DNA of 23,759 nt from JBEBGV01 sp040081265 (GCA_040081265.1 JBEBGV010000067.1:1-23759); one strand, 5' to 3'. Shown: positions 7,748-15,819, counted from the stretch's first letter. Numbers and translations are program-made. Notes: generated by a model not told the origin, from the sequence alone.

Positions 7748-9226
7748 ATGTCGATCGGACCGACGTTCAGTGACGTTACGCTGCAGGACCCGGCGCTCTT
7801 CCGTCAGGCGTGCTACGTCGGTGGCACCTGGGTCGAGGCGTCGAGCAAGGCGACGATCAACGTCGACAACCCGGCGAGCGGTCGAGTGCTCGGCACGGTG
7901 CCGAAGTTCGGTGCTCAGGAAACGCGTGCAGCGATTGACGCGGCCGACCGGGCGCTTCCGGCGTGGCGCGCCAAAACCGCCAGGCAGCGCGCCATCGTCC
8001 TTCGCAGGTGGTACGAGTTGATGCTCGCGCATCAGGAGGACCTCGCCCGCCTGATGACGATGGAGCAGGGGAAGCCGATCACCGAGTCACGCGGCGAGGT
8101 GGCATACGCCGCGGGATTCCTCGAGTGGTTCGGCGAGGAAGCCAAGCGCGTCTATGGGGACACGATCCCGGGTCACGCGGCCGACAAGCGGATCGTCGTC
8201 ATCAAGCAGGCGATCGGCGTCGTCGCGTGCATCACGCCGTGGAACTTCCCGCTCGCGATGATTACGCGCAAGGCGGGGCCGGCGCTGGCTGCCGGCTGCA
8301 CCGTTGTGCTGAAGCCGGCGTCGCAGACGCCGTTCTCGGCGCTGGCGCTGGCGGAACTTGCTGAGCGCGCCGGGATTCCTGCCGGTGTCTTCAACGTCAT
8401 CACTGGCTCTGCCTCAGACGTCGGCAACGAGCTGACGTCCAATCCGACGGTTCGCAAGCTGTCGTTCACCGGTTCGACCGAGGTCGGCAAGCTCCTGATG
8501 GAGCAGTGCTCCGCGACGGTCAAGAAGGTGTCGCTCGAGCTCGGCGGCAACGCCCCGTTCATCGTGCTCGACGATGCTGATCTCGACGCGGCGGTCGAGG
8601 GAGCCATCGCCTCGAAGTATCGCAACACCGGGCAGACGTGCGTGTGTGCCAACCGGATCTACGTGCAGGACCGCGTCTACGACGCCTTCGCCGAGAAGCT
8701 CGGCCAGGCCGTGGCGAAGCTGAAGGTGGGCGATGGACTCGACGACACCAGCACACAGGGACCGCTCATCGACGACAAAGCCGTTGCCAAGGTCGAGGAG
8801 CACATCAGCGACGCAGTAGGGAAGGGCGCGAGGGTCTTGATGGGCGGTCGCCGTTCAGCGCTCGGCGGACGGTTCTTTGAACCCACGGTGCTTGGCGACG
8901 TGACGCAGGCGATGCTCATCTCGCAGGAAGAAACCTTCGGTCCGGTTGCGCCGCTCTTCCGATTTTCGACCGACGCCGACGCCATCGCAATGGCCAACGA
9001 CACGCCATTCGGTCTGGCCGCCTACTTCTACGGTCGCGATATCAACCGTGTCTGGCGCATGGCCGAGGCGCTCGAGGCCGGGATGGTGGGTATCAACACC
9101 GGCCTGATTTCGACTGAAGTGGCGCCGTTTGGAGGCGTGAAGGAGTCCGGGCTTGGCCGAGAAGGATCCAAGTACGGCCTCGACGAGTTTCTGGAGGTGA
9201 AGTACCTGTGCTTCGGCGGGGTCTAG
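7748..9226 (+). CDS. gabD: succinate-semialdehyde dehydrogenase-type aldehyde dehydrogenase (GabD-like)
   Basis: 492-residue NAD(P)-dependent aldehyde dehydrogenase that oxidises a semialdehyde to the acid. Full length for the family. The sequence follows E. coli GabD closely from memory (EQGKPITE, GDTIPGH, ITPWNFPLAMITRKAGPALAAGC, FTGSTEVGK, EVAPFGGVKESGLGREGSKYG). Catalytic residues are E264 (LELGGNAP) and C298 in NTGQTCVCANR, with the second regulatory-type Cys C300. It follows the SDR gene with 3 nt between. The obvious job is to oxidise the semialdehyde made by the beta-hydroxyacid dehydrogenase at 1470. Succinate, malonate or tartronate semialdehyde are all possible substrates in this context. 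Its 3' end carries the ribosome-binding site of the next gene. Confidence 0.93.
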   Translation: MSIGPTFSDVTLQDPALFRQACYVGGTWVEASSKATINVDNPASGRVLGTVPKFGAQETRAAIDAADRALPAWRAKTARQRAIVLRRWYELMLAHQEDLARLMTMEQGKPITESRGEVAYAAGFLEWFGEEAKRVYGDTIPGHAADKRIVVIKQAIGVVACITPWNFPLAMITRKAGPALAAGCTVVLKPASQTPFSALALAELAERAGIPAGVFNVITGSASDVGNELTSNPTVRKLSFTGSTEVGKLLMEQCSATVKKVSLELGGNAPFIVLDDADLDAAVEGAIASKYRNTGQTCVCANRIYVQDRVYDAFAEKLGQAVAKLKVGDGLDDTSTQGPLIDDKAVAKVEEHISDAVGKGARVLMGGRRSALGGRFFEPTVLGDVTQAMLISQEETFGPVAPLFRFSTDADAIAMANDTPFGLAAYFYGRDINRVWRMAEALEAGMVGINTGLISTEVAPFGGVKESGLGREGSKYGLDEFLEVKYLCFGGV

Positions 9227-10002
9227 AGTTCGTCCTTCTGATCCTGCTGGTCGGTGTCGTACCTGCGACGGCACAGACGCCAGCGGCAATCCTCGCGCCG
9301 ACGGGAACGCTCCGCGCTGTGTTCCTTGGTGGTAATCCCGTCCAGGGTCGGATCGACCCGGCGACCGGCGCGGCCAGCGGCGTCGTGCCCGATCTGATCC
9401 GCGAGCTGGCGCGATCACTGGGCGTGCCCGCGTCGATCCTCTCGCGTCCCTACGCTGCCGACGTGGCTGCTGTTGTCACGAGCGGGGCCGCCGACATCGG
9501 ATTCCTCGCCTACGACGAGGACCGGGCGCGTGAGGTGGACTTTGGCCGACCATTCCTGATGATGCTCAACAGTTACCTGGTGCGAGCTGACTCGACGCTG
9601 CAGTCGAGCGCCGAGGTGGACCGTCCAGACGTGGTGGTCGCGGCGGTGCGCGGGCAGTCACAGCAGCTGTTTGTCAGTCGGGAGCTGAAGATGGCGAGGA
9701 TCCGGGTTCTCGACGAAGTGCTGCCTCAGGCGGGCATCGAGCGGCTGCTCCTGGCAGATGGCGTCGATGCGCTGGCGATCAACCGGCAGCGGTCGCTCGA
9801 CGCCGCGGCGGCGTCAGGGGAGCGGCTGCGCGTGCTCCCGGACAGCTTCTTCAGCGTCGGGCAGGCGATTGTCGTTGACCGTGGGAACCGCGCCAAGACG
9901 GCGTTGCTCGATCGATTCGTATCCGACATGCTGACCTCCGGGTTTGTGCGTGCTGCGATCGAGCGCGCCAATGTCGCGAGCGCCGCGACCGCGGCCAACT
10001 AG
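9208..10002 (+). CDS. secreted solute-binding protein, family 3 type
   Basis: 264-residue protein with a clear signal peptide (RR, hydrophobic core 8-19, probable cleavage in ATA/Q at 22/23). The mature part resembles a periplasmic family-3 solute-binding protein: LRAVFLGGNP, a VPDLIRELARSLGVP segment, then AADIGFLAYDEDRAREVDFGRPFLMM. It begins at GTG 9208, inside the last 19 nt of gabD. An essentially perfect GGAGGTGA (9193-9200) lies 7 nt upstream, which decides the start. No ABC permease or ATPase is adjacent, so it is an orphan binding protein that may work with a distant permease or as a sensor. Its TAG stop overlaps the stop of the converging MFS gene (shared CTAG). Confidence 0.8.
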   Translation: MLRRGLEFVLLILLVGVVPATAQTPAAILAPTGTLRAVFLGGNPVQGRIDPATGAASGVVPDLIRELARSLGVPASILSRPYAADVAAVVTSGAADIGFLAYDEDRAREVDFGRPFLMMLNSYLVRADSTLQSSAEVDRPDVVVAAVRGQSQQLFVSRELKMARIRVLDEVLPQAGIERLLLADGVDALAINRQRSLDAAAASGERLRVLPDSFFSVGQAIVVDRGNRAKTALLDRFVSDMLTSGFVRAAIERANVASAATAAN

Positions 10003-11291
10003 GCCGGATCCAGCTCCTGACCGCTGCGATCAGGGAAGAACTGGATTAATACCGCGGCGAGCAGGAAGAACGCTGACGTCAAGGCCAGCGCCAGCCCGAT
10101 TCCGATGCCGGGCAGCCCGGCTAACGCACCAATGGTAAAGGGCGCCACCGCGCCAGCCATGCGTCCGATGTTGTAGCTGGTGCCTTGCCCGGTCGCCCTG
10201 ACGGCGGCCGGAAACAGCTCGGCGACAAAGCTCCCGAACATGCTGAAGTAGCCGTGCCCGAAGTAGCCGAGCACCGGGCCGAGCACGAGCAGCGTGGTCG
10301 GGTTCCGCGCCATCTGTCCGTAGAGCGGCACCAGTGCGGCGGCCGCCAGCATGAAGGCGACAAACGTGCGCTTCCGGCCGAAGCGGTCGGCGAGGAAGCC
10401 AAACGTCAGGTAGCCGAAGTAGGCGCCGACTTGCACCGGGATGAGCCAGCCGAGTGAGCGGACGACGCCCATGCCGGCACCACCTTGCTCCACGGGGCGG
10501 GCAAGGAACGCGGGCAGCCAGAAGAACACGCCCCAGTAGGCAAATTGCACCGCCGACCCCAGGACGATGACGCCCAGCGTCCGACCGATCAGCTGCCGGC
10601 CGAAGATGACGGCAAATGGATTCGGCGCGTCTGCTGAACGAACGACGTTCGCGCGTGCGGGTGGCTCGTGGACGCCACGCCGAATCCACAACGCGGCGAG
10701 CGCAGGCACCACGCCTACGAGAAACAGCAGCCGCCAGGCCTCAGGGCCAAGCGACGCGTTGCCAAGAATCACCGCGGCGAGCAACGCTGCGGCGATGTAG
10801 CCGAGGGCCCAGCCGGACTGCATGATGCTGATGGCCTTGTTGCGATGGCGTGCCGGCCACGTTTCGCTCACGAGCACGGCGCCCGAGGCCCACTCGCCGC
10901 CCATGCCCAGGCCGAGCAGCGCCCGCCACAACAGAAGCTGCATGACGCTTTGCGACGTGGCTGCGCCCGCCGAGGCGAACGAGAAGATGAGGATGGTGGC
11001 CATCAGGGCCCGCGTGCGGCCCGCACGGTCGGCCACGTAGCCGAACACCAGTCCCCCGACGCCCGACAGCACCAGCGTGATCGTGCCCAGAAGCCCCGCC
11101 GTTGCATCGTCGAACCCGAAGTAGGTGCGGAGCTGCCCGACGGCCATGGCGTAGAGCATGAAGTCCATGGCATCGAGCATCCAGCCGACCTTGGCGGCGG
11201 CGAGGACGCGCCACTGGTACGGAGTGATCGAGCGATACCACGCCTCGGCCGACTCGGGGGCGGCCGGTGTGCTCAGGGCCGGGATAGACAC
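9999..11291 (-). CDS. MFS transporter (metabolite:H+ symporter type)
   Basis: 430-residue, 12-helix major facilitator carrier in the inner membrane. The first helix contains GWMLDAMDFMLYA, a pattern seen in sialic acid/aromatic acid type proton symporters. The loop 2-3 signature is FGYVADRAGRTRALM, helix 4 has LLGLGMGGEWASGAVLVSETWP, and the second-half loop reads FGFLADRFGRKRTF. These point to import of an organic acid with protons. The start is GTG at 11291, 7 nt after the stop of the OxlT-like carrier, so the two are co-transcribed. No strong ribosome-binding site is visible. It ends tail-to-tail on the solute-binding protein gene with a 4-nt overlap. Confidence 0.88.
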   Translation of the reverse strand: MSIPALSTPAAPESAEAWYRSITPYQWRVLAAAKVGWMLDAMDFMLYAMAVGQLRTYFGFDDATAGLLGTITLVLSGVGGLVFGYVADRAGRTRALMATILIFSFASAGAATSQSVMQLLLWRALLGLGMGGEWASGAVLVSETWPARHRNKAISIMQSGWALGYIAAALLAAVILGNASLGPEAWRLLFLVGVVPALAALWIRRGVHEPPARANVVRSADAPNPFAVIFGRQLIGRTLGVIVLGSAVQFAYWGVFFWLPAFLARPVEQGGAGMGVVRSLGWLIPVQVGAYFGYLTFGFLADRFGRKRTFVAFMLAAAALVPLYGQMARNPTTLLVLGPVLGYFGHGYFSMFGSFVAELFPAAVRATGQGTSYNIGRMAGAVAPFTIGALAGLPGIGIGLALALTSAFFLLAAVLIQFFPDRSGQELDPA

Positions 11292-11298
11292 CGTGCTG

Positions 11299-12573
11299 TC
11301 ATGCCGTCTGCGGGCGGCGAGCGGACCAGTTGCGACGCAGGGGCTTCAACACGAACATCGCCAGCGCCGCGGCCACCAGGTCGAGACCGCTGACGATCAG
11401 GAAGACCGGCGTCCAGGAGCCGGTGCGTTCAAACACCATCGACGCCAGTGGACCACCGAACACCGACGCCACCGCAATCGACATCAGCAGGAAGCCGAGG
11501 TTGGTGGCCTGGTGCCTGGGGCCGAACATGTCTGCCTGCGTCGCTGGAAACAGCGAGAAGATCTCGCCCCAACCCAGGAACACGATGGCCGACAGCACGA
11601 CGAACAGGGCGGGGTTCTGGCCCACCATCATCAGCAGCACGATCGAAATGGCCTCCATCGTGAAAGCCAGCCCCATCGTGTTCTCGCGACCCAGGTGATC
11701 GGAAATCCAGCCAAACAGTGGCCGCGTAAATCCGTTGGCGATGCGGTCGAGGGTCAGCGCCAGGGGGAGAGCGGAGACGCCCATGACGAGCACAGTGGGC
11801 CCAATGCCGAAGCTCCGCGCGAACACCGCGATCTGTGAGATGACCATCAGGCCGCCTGTGCCCACGAGGGTCATCATGACGAAAATCAGCCAGTAGGCCG
11901 GCGTACGGAGCATCTCGCCTGGTGTGTAGCTGTACGCGGACGAGGTGATGGGCGCCGGAGGCACGATGTCGGAGGGGGTGCGCTTGCGCATGCCCAGCGC
12001 AGCGACGATGCAAATCGCGGCGAGGACTGCCCCGTACAACAGCAGCGCGTGCTGATAGCCGCCTGACTTGATGGCCGCGTCGATGGGAAAGGTCGTGACG
12101 ACGGCGCCAAACCCGTAGCTGCCGGCGACCATGCCGACGGCGAAGCCGCGGCGGTCGGGAAACCACTGGGCCGCGATGTCGCTGACCGCAACGAACACCA
12201 TGCCAACCCCCACGCCAGTGACGAGGCCGTAGGTCAGATACAGCATGGGCAGGCTGGTCACGTAAGCAGACAGCATCCAGCCAAGCCCCGACAGCAGGCC
12301 CCCGACGGCGATGAAGGTCCTGGCGGAGAACCGCTGTGCGAAGTACCCGTGGAGCGGGCCGAGGCCGCACATGCATACACTGAAAATCGCGATGGTGGTC
12401 TGCAGCGGTGCGAGCGCGACGCCAAGCCCTTCGCGAATAGCCGGTACGAACAGCGCCCACACATACTGTGGGCTCGAGATGGCCATCATGGCGACGGTCC
12501 CGAGCACCAGTTGCCAGATTCGGGCCTGGCTGCTGGTGGTGGCGACGGCAACGGTCGAACTGGACACGCTCAT
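11299..12573 (-). CDS. OxlT-like MFS carrier (oxalate/formate antiporter family)
   Basis: 424-residue 12-helix carrier. It aligns by eye with OxlT of Oxalobacter: SPQYVWALFVPAIREGLGVALAPLQTT, RWFPD-like QWFPDRRGFAVGMVAGSYGFGA, PGEMLRTPAYW, NGFTRPLFGWISDHLGR and GFLLMSIAVASVFGG. The helix-8 Arg that binds substrate in OxlT is present (R284). The helix-11 Lys position appears to be Ile366. The open frame extends to 12651, but that would run through the operator. ATG at 12573 (MSVSSSTVAV) has a GAGG just upstream and gives the normal family N-terminus. It is first gene of a two-carrier operon, divergent from the bicupin operon. The likely role is exchange or uptake of a small carboxylate, perhaps a monoanion. 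Confidence 0.87.
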   Translation of the reverse strand: MSVSSSTVAVATTSSQARIWQLVLGTVAMMAISSPQYVWALFVPAIREGLGVALAPLQTTIAIFSVCMCGLGPLHGYFAQRFSARTFIAVGGLLSGLGWMLSAYVTSLPMLYLTYGLVTGVGVGMVFVAVSDIAAQWFPDRRGFAVGMVAGSYGFGAVVTTFPIDAAIKSGGYQHALLLYGAVLAAICIVAALGMRKRTPSDIVPPAPITSSAYSYTPGEMLRTPAYWLIFVMMTLVGTGGLMVISQIAVFARSFGIGPTVLVMGVSALPLALTLDRIANGFTRPLFGWISDHLGRENTMGLAFTMEAISIVLLMMVGQNPALFVVLSAIVFLGWGEIFSLFPATQADMFGPRHQATNLGFLLMSIAVASVFGGPLASMVFERTGSWTPVFLIVSGLDLVAAALAMFVLKPLRRNWSARRPQTA

Positions 12574-12613
12574 GATGCCTCGATGGATGGGTTCATTCGG
12601 CCGAAAACCCGCA

Positions 12614-12619
12614 TATACT
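12614..12619 (+). promoter_or_regulatory. predicted -10 box for the bicupin operon
   Basis: TATACT at 12614-12619 is a good -10 element. A weak -35 (TTCATT, 12592-12597) lies 16 bp upstream. Transcription would start near 12626, which puts the operator-like dyad at about +7 to +21, a position where a bound repressor would block the polymerase. A -10 reading on the opposite strand (TAGTAT at 12620-12615) is also possible for the carrier operon. Assigned by eye only. Confidence 0.4.
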
Positions 12620-12632
12620 ACCACGCGATTAC

Positions 12633-12647
12633 TGGATCCAGAATCCA
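12633..12647. promoter_or_regulatory. operator-like dyad TGGATCCAGAATCCA, copy 2
   Basis: Exact reverse complement of the 15-bp dyad at 1442-1456, lying in the 82-bp gap between the divergent OxlT-like carrier (start 12573) and the bicupin (start 12656). I found the full 15-mer nowhere else in the window; partial GAATCCA matches inside genes (for example near 10681, 17855 and 23091) lack the second half. A perfect match in both divergent promoters, and only there, supports one regulator controlling both halves of the locus. Confidence 0.7.
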
Positions 12648-12655
12648 CCACACCA

Positions 12656-13516
12656 ATGCATTACATCGGCAGAGCCAGCACCCACGCACTCGTCGTTTCC
12701 GCCGCCTATGCGCCGTTCAGCCGAGGCTATACGCAGGCGGTCCTTGTCGGCGCAGGCAGTGGTGCGACGCACACGCACCTGACCCTGAACGTCCTTGCCC
12801 CCGGCGGCGACATTGCTCCCCACATGCACGCCTGCGAGGAGGGGTTTTACGTCCTCGAGGGTGACGCGGTCGTGGGTGTCGGTGACCGCGTGTTCCGTCT
12901 GCGCGCGGGTGATTTCGGTGCGCTCAAGTTCGGCACGGTCCACGCCTGGTTCAATGCCGGCTCGACCCCGCTCCGGTGGTTCCAGATCACCATGCCTCAA
13001 CCCAAGCCCGCCGGGCGGGAGCGTGACACCTGGGTGGTCAAGGGTGCTGAGGCGCCCCGCCACGGAGAGGTGTTCGACGGCATGGCACCCGAAGGCGTCC
13101 TGCTCGGACATTTCGATGTCGGGCAGATTCCGCCTCCTGGCGAAGCGCGCGCGGGCCTGGCGTCGCTGCCGGGTGTCTTCCTGAAGTGGCTGATTGACGA
13201 AGCCTTCGGCGCCCGTCACCATCGCATGCTGATGATTGAGTATCAGCCCGGCGTGAGCATCGCTCTGCATGACCACACCTTCGAGGAGGGCTACTTCATC
13301 CTCAGCGGGGACGTGCAGGCCGTGCTCGACGGAGAGACCTGCCTGCTCGGCCCTGGCGACGTGGTCTGGACCGGGGTGGGGTGCGTGCATTCGTTCGCCA
13401 ACGTCGGGACCGAGCCCGTGCGCTGGCTCGAGACGTTCGCGCCGCAACCGCCGGCGGAGAACGTCTTCCGCTTCATGGCAGAGTGGCAAGGTAAAGGCGC
13501 GGCGCTCGAAGGCTAG
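12656..13516 (+). CDS. bicupin domain protein with two complete metal sites
   Basis: 286-residue protein made of two cupin barrels. Domain 1 has H56, H58, E62 and H96 with N100. Domain 2 has H205, H207, E211 and H245 with N249. Each is a full HxH-x3-E plus HxxxN set, so both barrels can bind a metal such as Mn or Fe. Bicupins include oxalate decarboxylase, ureidoglycine aminohydrolase and gentisate dioxygenase-like enzymes. This one is shorter than oxalate decarboxylase and I cannot choose among these. The frame is open far upstream, but ATG at 12656 lies just after the promoter and operator and gives a normal N-terminus. No ribosome-binding site is visible, so the leader is short. It is first gene of a four-gene operon and has an OxlT-like carrier across the promoter. 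Confidence 0.85.
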   Translation: MHYIGRASTHALVVSAAYAPFSRGYTQAVLVGAGSGATHTHLTLNVLAPGGDIAPHMHACEEGFYVLEGDAVVGVGDRVFRLRAGDFGALKFGTVHAWFNAGSTPLRWFQITMPQPKPAGRERDTWVVKGAEAPRHGEVFDGMAPEGVLLGHFDVGQIPPPGEARAGLASLPGVFLKWLIDEAFGARHHRMLMIEYQPGVSIALHDHTFEEGYFILSGDVQAVLDGETCLLGPGDVVWTGVGCVHSFANVGTEPVRWLETFAPQPPAENVFRFMAEWQGKGAALEG

Positions 13517-13527
13517 TCAGGACATAC

Positions 13528-14553
13528 ATGCTGAACGCCGCAATCGTGGGGCTGGGATGGTGGGGTCGGACGCTGGTTGAAGCTGTCCAGGGCTCGGGCG
13601 ATGCGATCAGGTTCGTGGCCGGTGCGACGCGTACGGTCACGCCGGCCGCGCAGACGTTCGTGGTACAGCACGACATCCGGCTCGTTGACGACTGGCAGCT
13701 GCTGCTCGAAGACCAGGGCGTGGATGCCATCATCCTGGCCACGCCTCATTCGATGCACGCTGACCAGGTCGTGGAATGCGCCAGAGCTGGCAAGCACGTG
13801 TTCTGCGAGAAGCCGTTTGCGCTCACGAAGGCCGACGCCCAGCGTGCGGTGGACGCGGTCACGCACGCAGGCGTCACGTTGGGACTGGGCTACAACCGCC
13901 GGTTTCACCCGGAGATGACCAGCCTTCGCGACCGCATCCGCTCCGGGGAGCTGGGCACGGTTCTCCACGCCGAGGCGACGATGACCGTGCCGAATGCGCT
14001 GTTCCTTCAACCCTCCCAGTGGCGCGCGGACAGGGACGAGACGCCGTGCGGCGGCCTCACACCGCTGGGGGTCCATGCCATCGACGGGATGATCGATCTG
14101 TGCGGTCCGATCGAACAGGTGTTCTGCCAGAGCACGCGCCGCGTCGTGCACGTGAACACGGACGACACCACCTCGATGCTCTTCCGCATGAAGAGCGGCA
14201 GTACGGGCTATCTGGGGACGATGATGGCCACCGGTCCGGGGTTCAGCTTCCAGGTCTTCGGGTCGAAGGGCTGGGTACGGCTCGACGGCATGACCCATGT
14301 CGCTGGCGCCTCTTCAGAGGAGCGGCGGACCAGGCTGTTCAGCGCCTGCAAGTTCCAGCCTATCAAGGGTGAGGCGCAGATCTGGCAGGCGGCTGCGCAC
14401 GACGTCACCCGCGCAGCCCTCGAAGCCTTTGCCGTCGCCGCGGCAGGCGGGCCGGCTTTTCCCATTCCCCTTGATGAGATGGTGCACGGCGCGGCAGTCA
14501 CCGAGGCGGTGATTCGTTCGGCCGCTTCGGGCCTTCCCGAGAAGGTCAGCTAG
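13528..14553 (+). CDS. Gfo/Idh/MocA family oxidoreductase
   Basis: 341-residue NAD(P)-dependent oxidoreductase of the Gfo/Idh/MocA family, which oxidises or epimerises sugars, inositols and related compounds. The N-terminal Rossmann motif is GLGWWG (8-13). The family signature CEKPFALT has E94-K95-P96. The following YNRRFHPEM and the GGLTPLGVHAIDGMIDL segment hold the usual catalytic-region His. ATG 13528 has CAGGA (13518-13522) at 5-nt spacing, 11 nt after the bicupin stop. EboE follows after 11 nt. Together with EboE it suggests the second operon acts on a polyol-, sugar-acid- or inositol-like molecule. Substrate not determined. Confidence 0.9.
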   Translation: MLNAAIVGLGWWGRTLVEAVQGSGDAIRFVAGATRTVTPAAQTFVVQHDIRLVDDWQLLLEDQGVDAIILATPHSMHADQVVECARAGKHVFCEKPFALTKADAQRAVDAVTHAGVTLGLGYNRRFHPEMTSLRDRIRSGELGTVLHAEATMTVPNALFLQPSQWRADRDETPCGGLTPLGVHAIDGMIDLCGPIEQVFCQSTRRVVHVNTDDTTSMLFRMKSGSTGYLGTMMATGPGFSFQVFGSKGWVRLDGMTHVAGASSEERRTRLFSACKFQPIKGEAQIWQAAAHDVTRAALEAFAVAAAGGPAFPIPLDEMVHGAAVTEAVIRSAASGLPEKVS

Positions 14554-14564
14554 AAAGGCACACT

Positions 14565-15806
14565 GTGGATCTTGGTAACGGACTCGGCCACCTCACCTAC
14601 TCGACACTGGTGCACCCGGGCGACACCTGGGACGCGCTGTGGACGAGCATCACCACCTACCTGCCGCGGGTGAAGGCGCGGATATCTCCGAACGCTCCTT
14701 TCGGCGTGTCGTTACGACTGTCTGCGCGCACCGCCCAGACGCTGGTCTCTGACCGCGCGGCCCGCGACCGCCTCACCGGGTTCCTCGCAGACAACGATCT
14801 CTACGTCTACACTGCCAACGCGTTTCCCTACGGCACGTTCAAGGGCACGCGCGTCAAGGAACAGGTCTACGAGCCGGACTGGCGCTCAGAAGAACGTACG
14901 GCCTACACCATCAACGTCGCCGACATCCTCGCCGAGATCGCACCGGAAGGTGGCGCCGCTTCCATCCAGACGGCGCCGCTCGGGTTCAAGCCGCGCGTTA
15001 CCGGTCCCGACGTGGTCGACAGCTTCACGGAGCACGTGTTGAGGGTCGTGGCCCACCTGGTCAGGCTCGAAGCGCGCACTGGAAGAGTGGTGTCGCTGGC
15101 GCTCGAACCCGAGCCGTACTGCTTCCTCGAGACCACAGACGAAGCGGTGAACTACTTCCGCGACCACCTGTACACCGGTGCTGCGGCCTCCAGACTTGCG
15201 CTCCTTGCCGGCATCGCGGTGTCAGACGCGCACGGCGCGCTTCGTCGCCATCTCGGGGTCGTGTTCGACATCTGCCATCAGGCGATCGAATGCGAGGACA
15301 TTCCCGCGTCGCTCGGCAAGCTGGTCTCTGCCGGCGTGCCAATCATGAAGCTGCAGGAGGCCTCCGCCCTGCACCTGCCCTCGGTCACCCGTGAGTCGGT
15401 CGAGACGTTGCGGCGGTTTGCTGACACGGTCTACCTGACCCAGACGGTCGAACGGAAGGACGGTGCGCTGAACCGTTACCTGAATCTGGAAGACGCCTTC
15501 GCAGCCTTCGACGCCAACCCCGGGCCGCGCGAGTGGCGCGTCCACTTCCACGTCCCGGTGTTTCTCGAAGACCTGGGCGGCTCGATCCGTACCACGCGCT
15601 TCGCGATAGAACAGGCGCTGGCCGTGCACAAGGCCACGCCGCTGTCGTCGCAGCTCGAGATCGAGACCTACACGTGGGACGTGCTTCCTGACCACCTGAA
15701 GACTGGCGACATCGTTGACTACGTCTGCATGGAGCTGGATTGGGTCCGCTCCCAGCTGCTCAGCGTTCCTGTTGCCGTGCCAGCTGTGCAGCCGGCGCAT
15801 ACCTAG
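14565..15806 (+). CDS. eboE: EboE-like TIM-barrel metabolite-traffic protein
   Basis: 413-residue protein matching EboE from memory: HLTYSTLVHPGDTWDALW, YLPRVKARISPNAPFGVSLRLSA, ANAFPYGTFKGTRVKEQVYEPDWRSEERTAYT, LALEPEPYCFLETTDEAVNYF, LRRHLGVVFDICHQAIECEDI and VHFHVPVFLEDLGG. The fold is a xylose-isomerase-like TIM barrel. The Glu, His and Asp residues in these motifs are likely metal or substrate ligands. EboE normally lies in the eboABCDEF cluster, with a UbiA prenyltransferase and a dehydroquinate synthase-like protein. None of those is here, so it may be a sugar isomerase/epimerase in this operon. It starts at GTG 14565, with GAAAGG (14553-14558) spaced 6 nt. Confidence 0.82.
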   Translation: MDLGNGLGHLTYSTLVHPGDTWDALWTSITTYLPRVKARISPNAPFGVSLRLSARTAQTLVSDRAARDRLTGFLADNDLYVYTANAFPYGTFKGTRVKEQVYEPDWRSEERTAYTINVADILAEIAPEGGAASIQTAPLGFKPRVTGPDVVDSFTEHVLRVVAHLVRLEARTGRVVSLALEPEPYCFLETTDEAVNYFRDHLYTGAAASRLALLAGIAVSDAHGALRRHLGVVFDICHQAIECEDIPASLGKLVSAGVPIMKLQEASALHLPSVTRESVETLRRFADTVYLTQTVERKDGALNRYLNLEDAFAAFDANPGPREWRVHFHVPVFLEDLGGSIRTTRFAIEQALAVHKATPLSSQLEIETYTWDVLPDHLKTGDIVDYVCMELDWVRSQLLSVPVAVPAVQPAHT

Positions 15807-15819
15807 TCGGGAGGTCGGC

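Noticed and set aside
12574..12651. N-terminal extension of the OxlT-like carrier
   Set aside because: It would encode through the operator-like dyad; ATG 12573 has its own GAGG and gives the family-typical N-terminus.
12311..12655. N-terminal extension of the bicupin
   Set aside because: It would overlap the divergent carrier gene and run through the promoter and operator; it has no cupin-like sequence, and the domain begins after ATG 12656.
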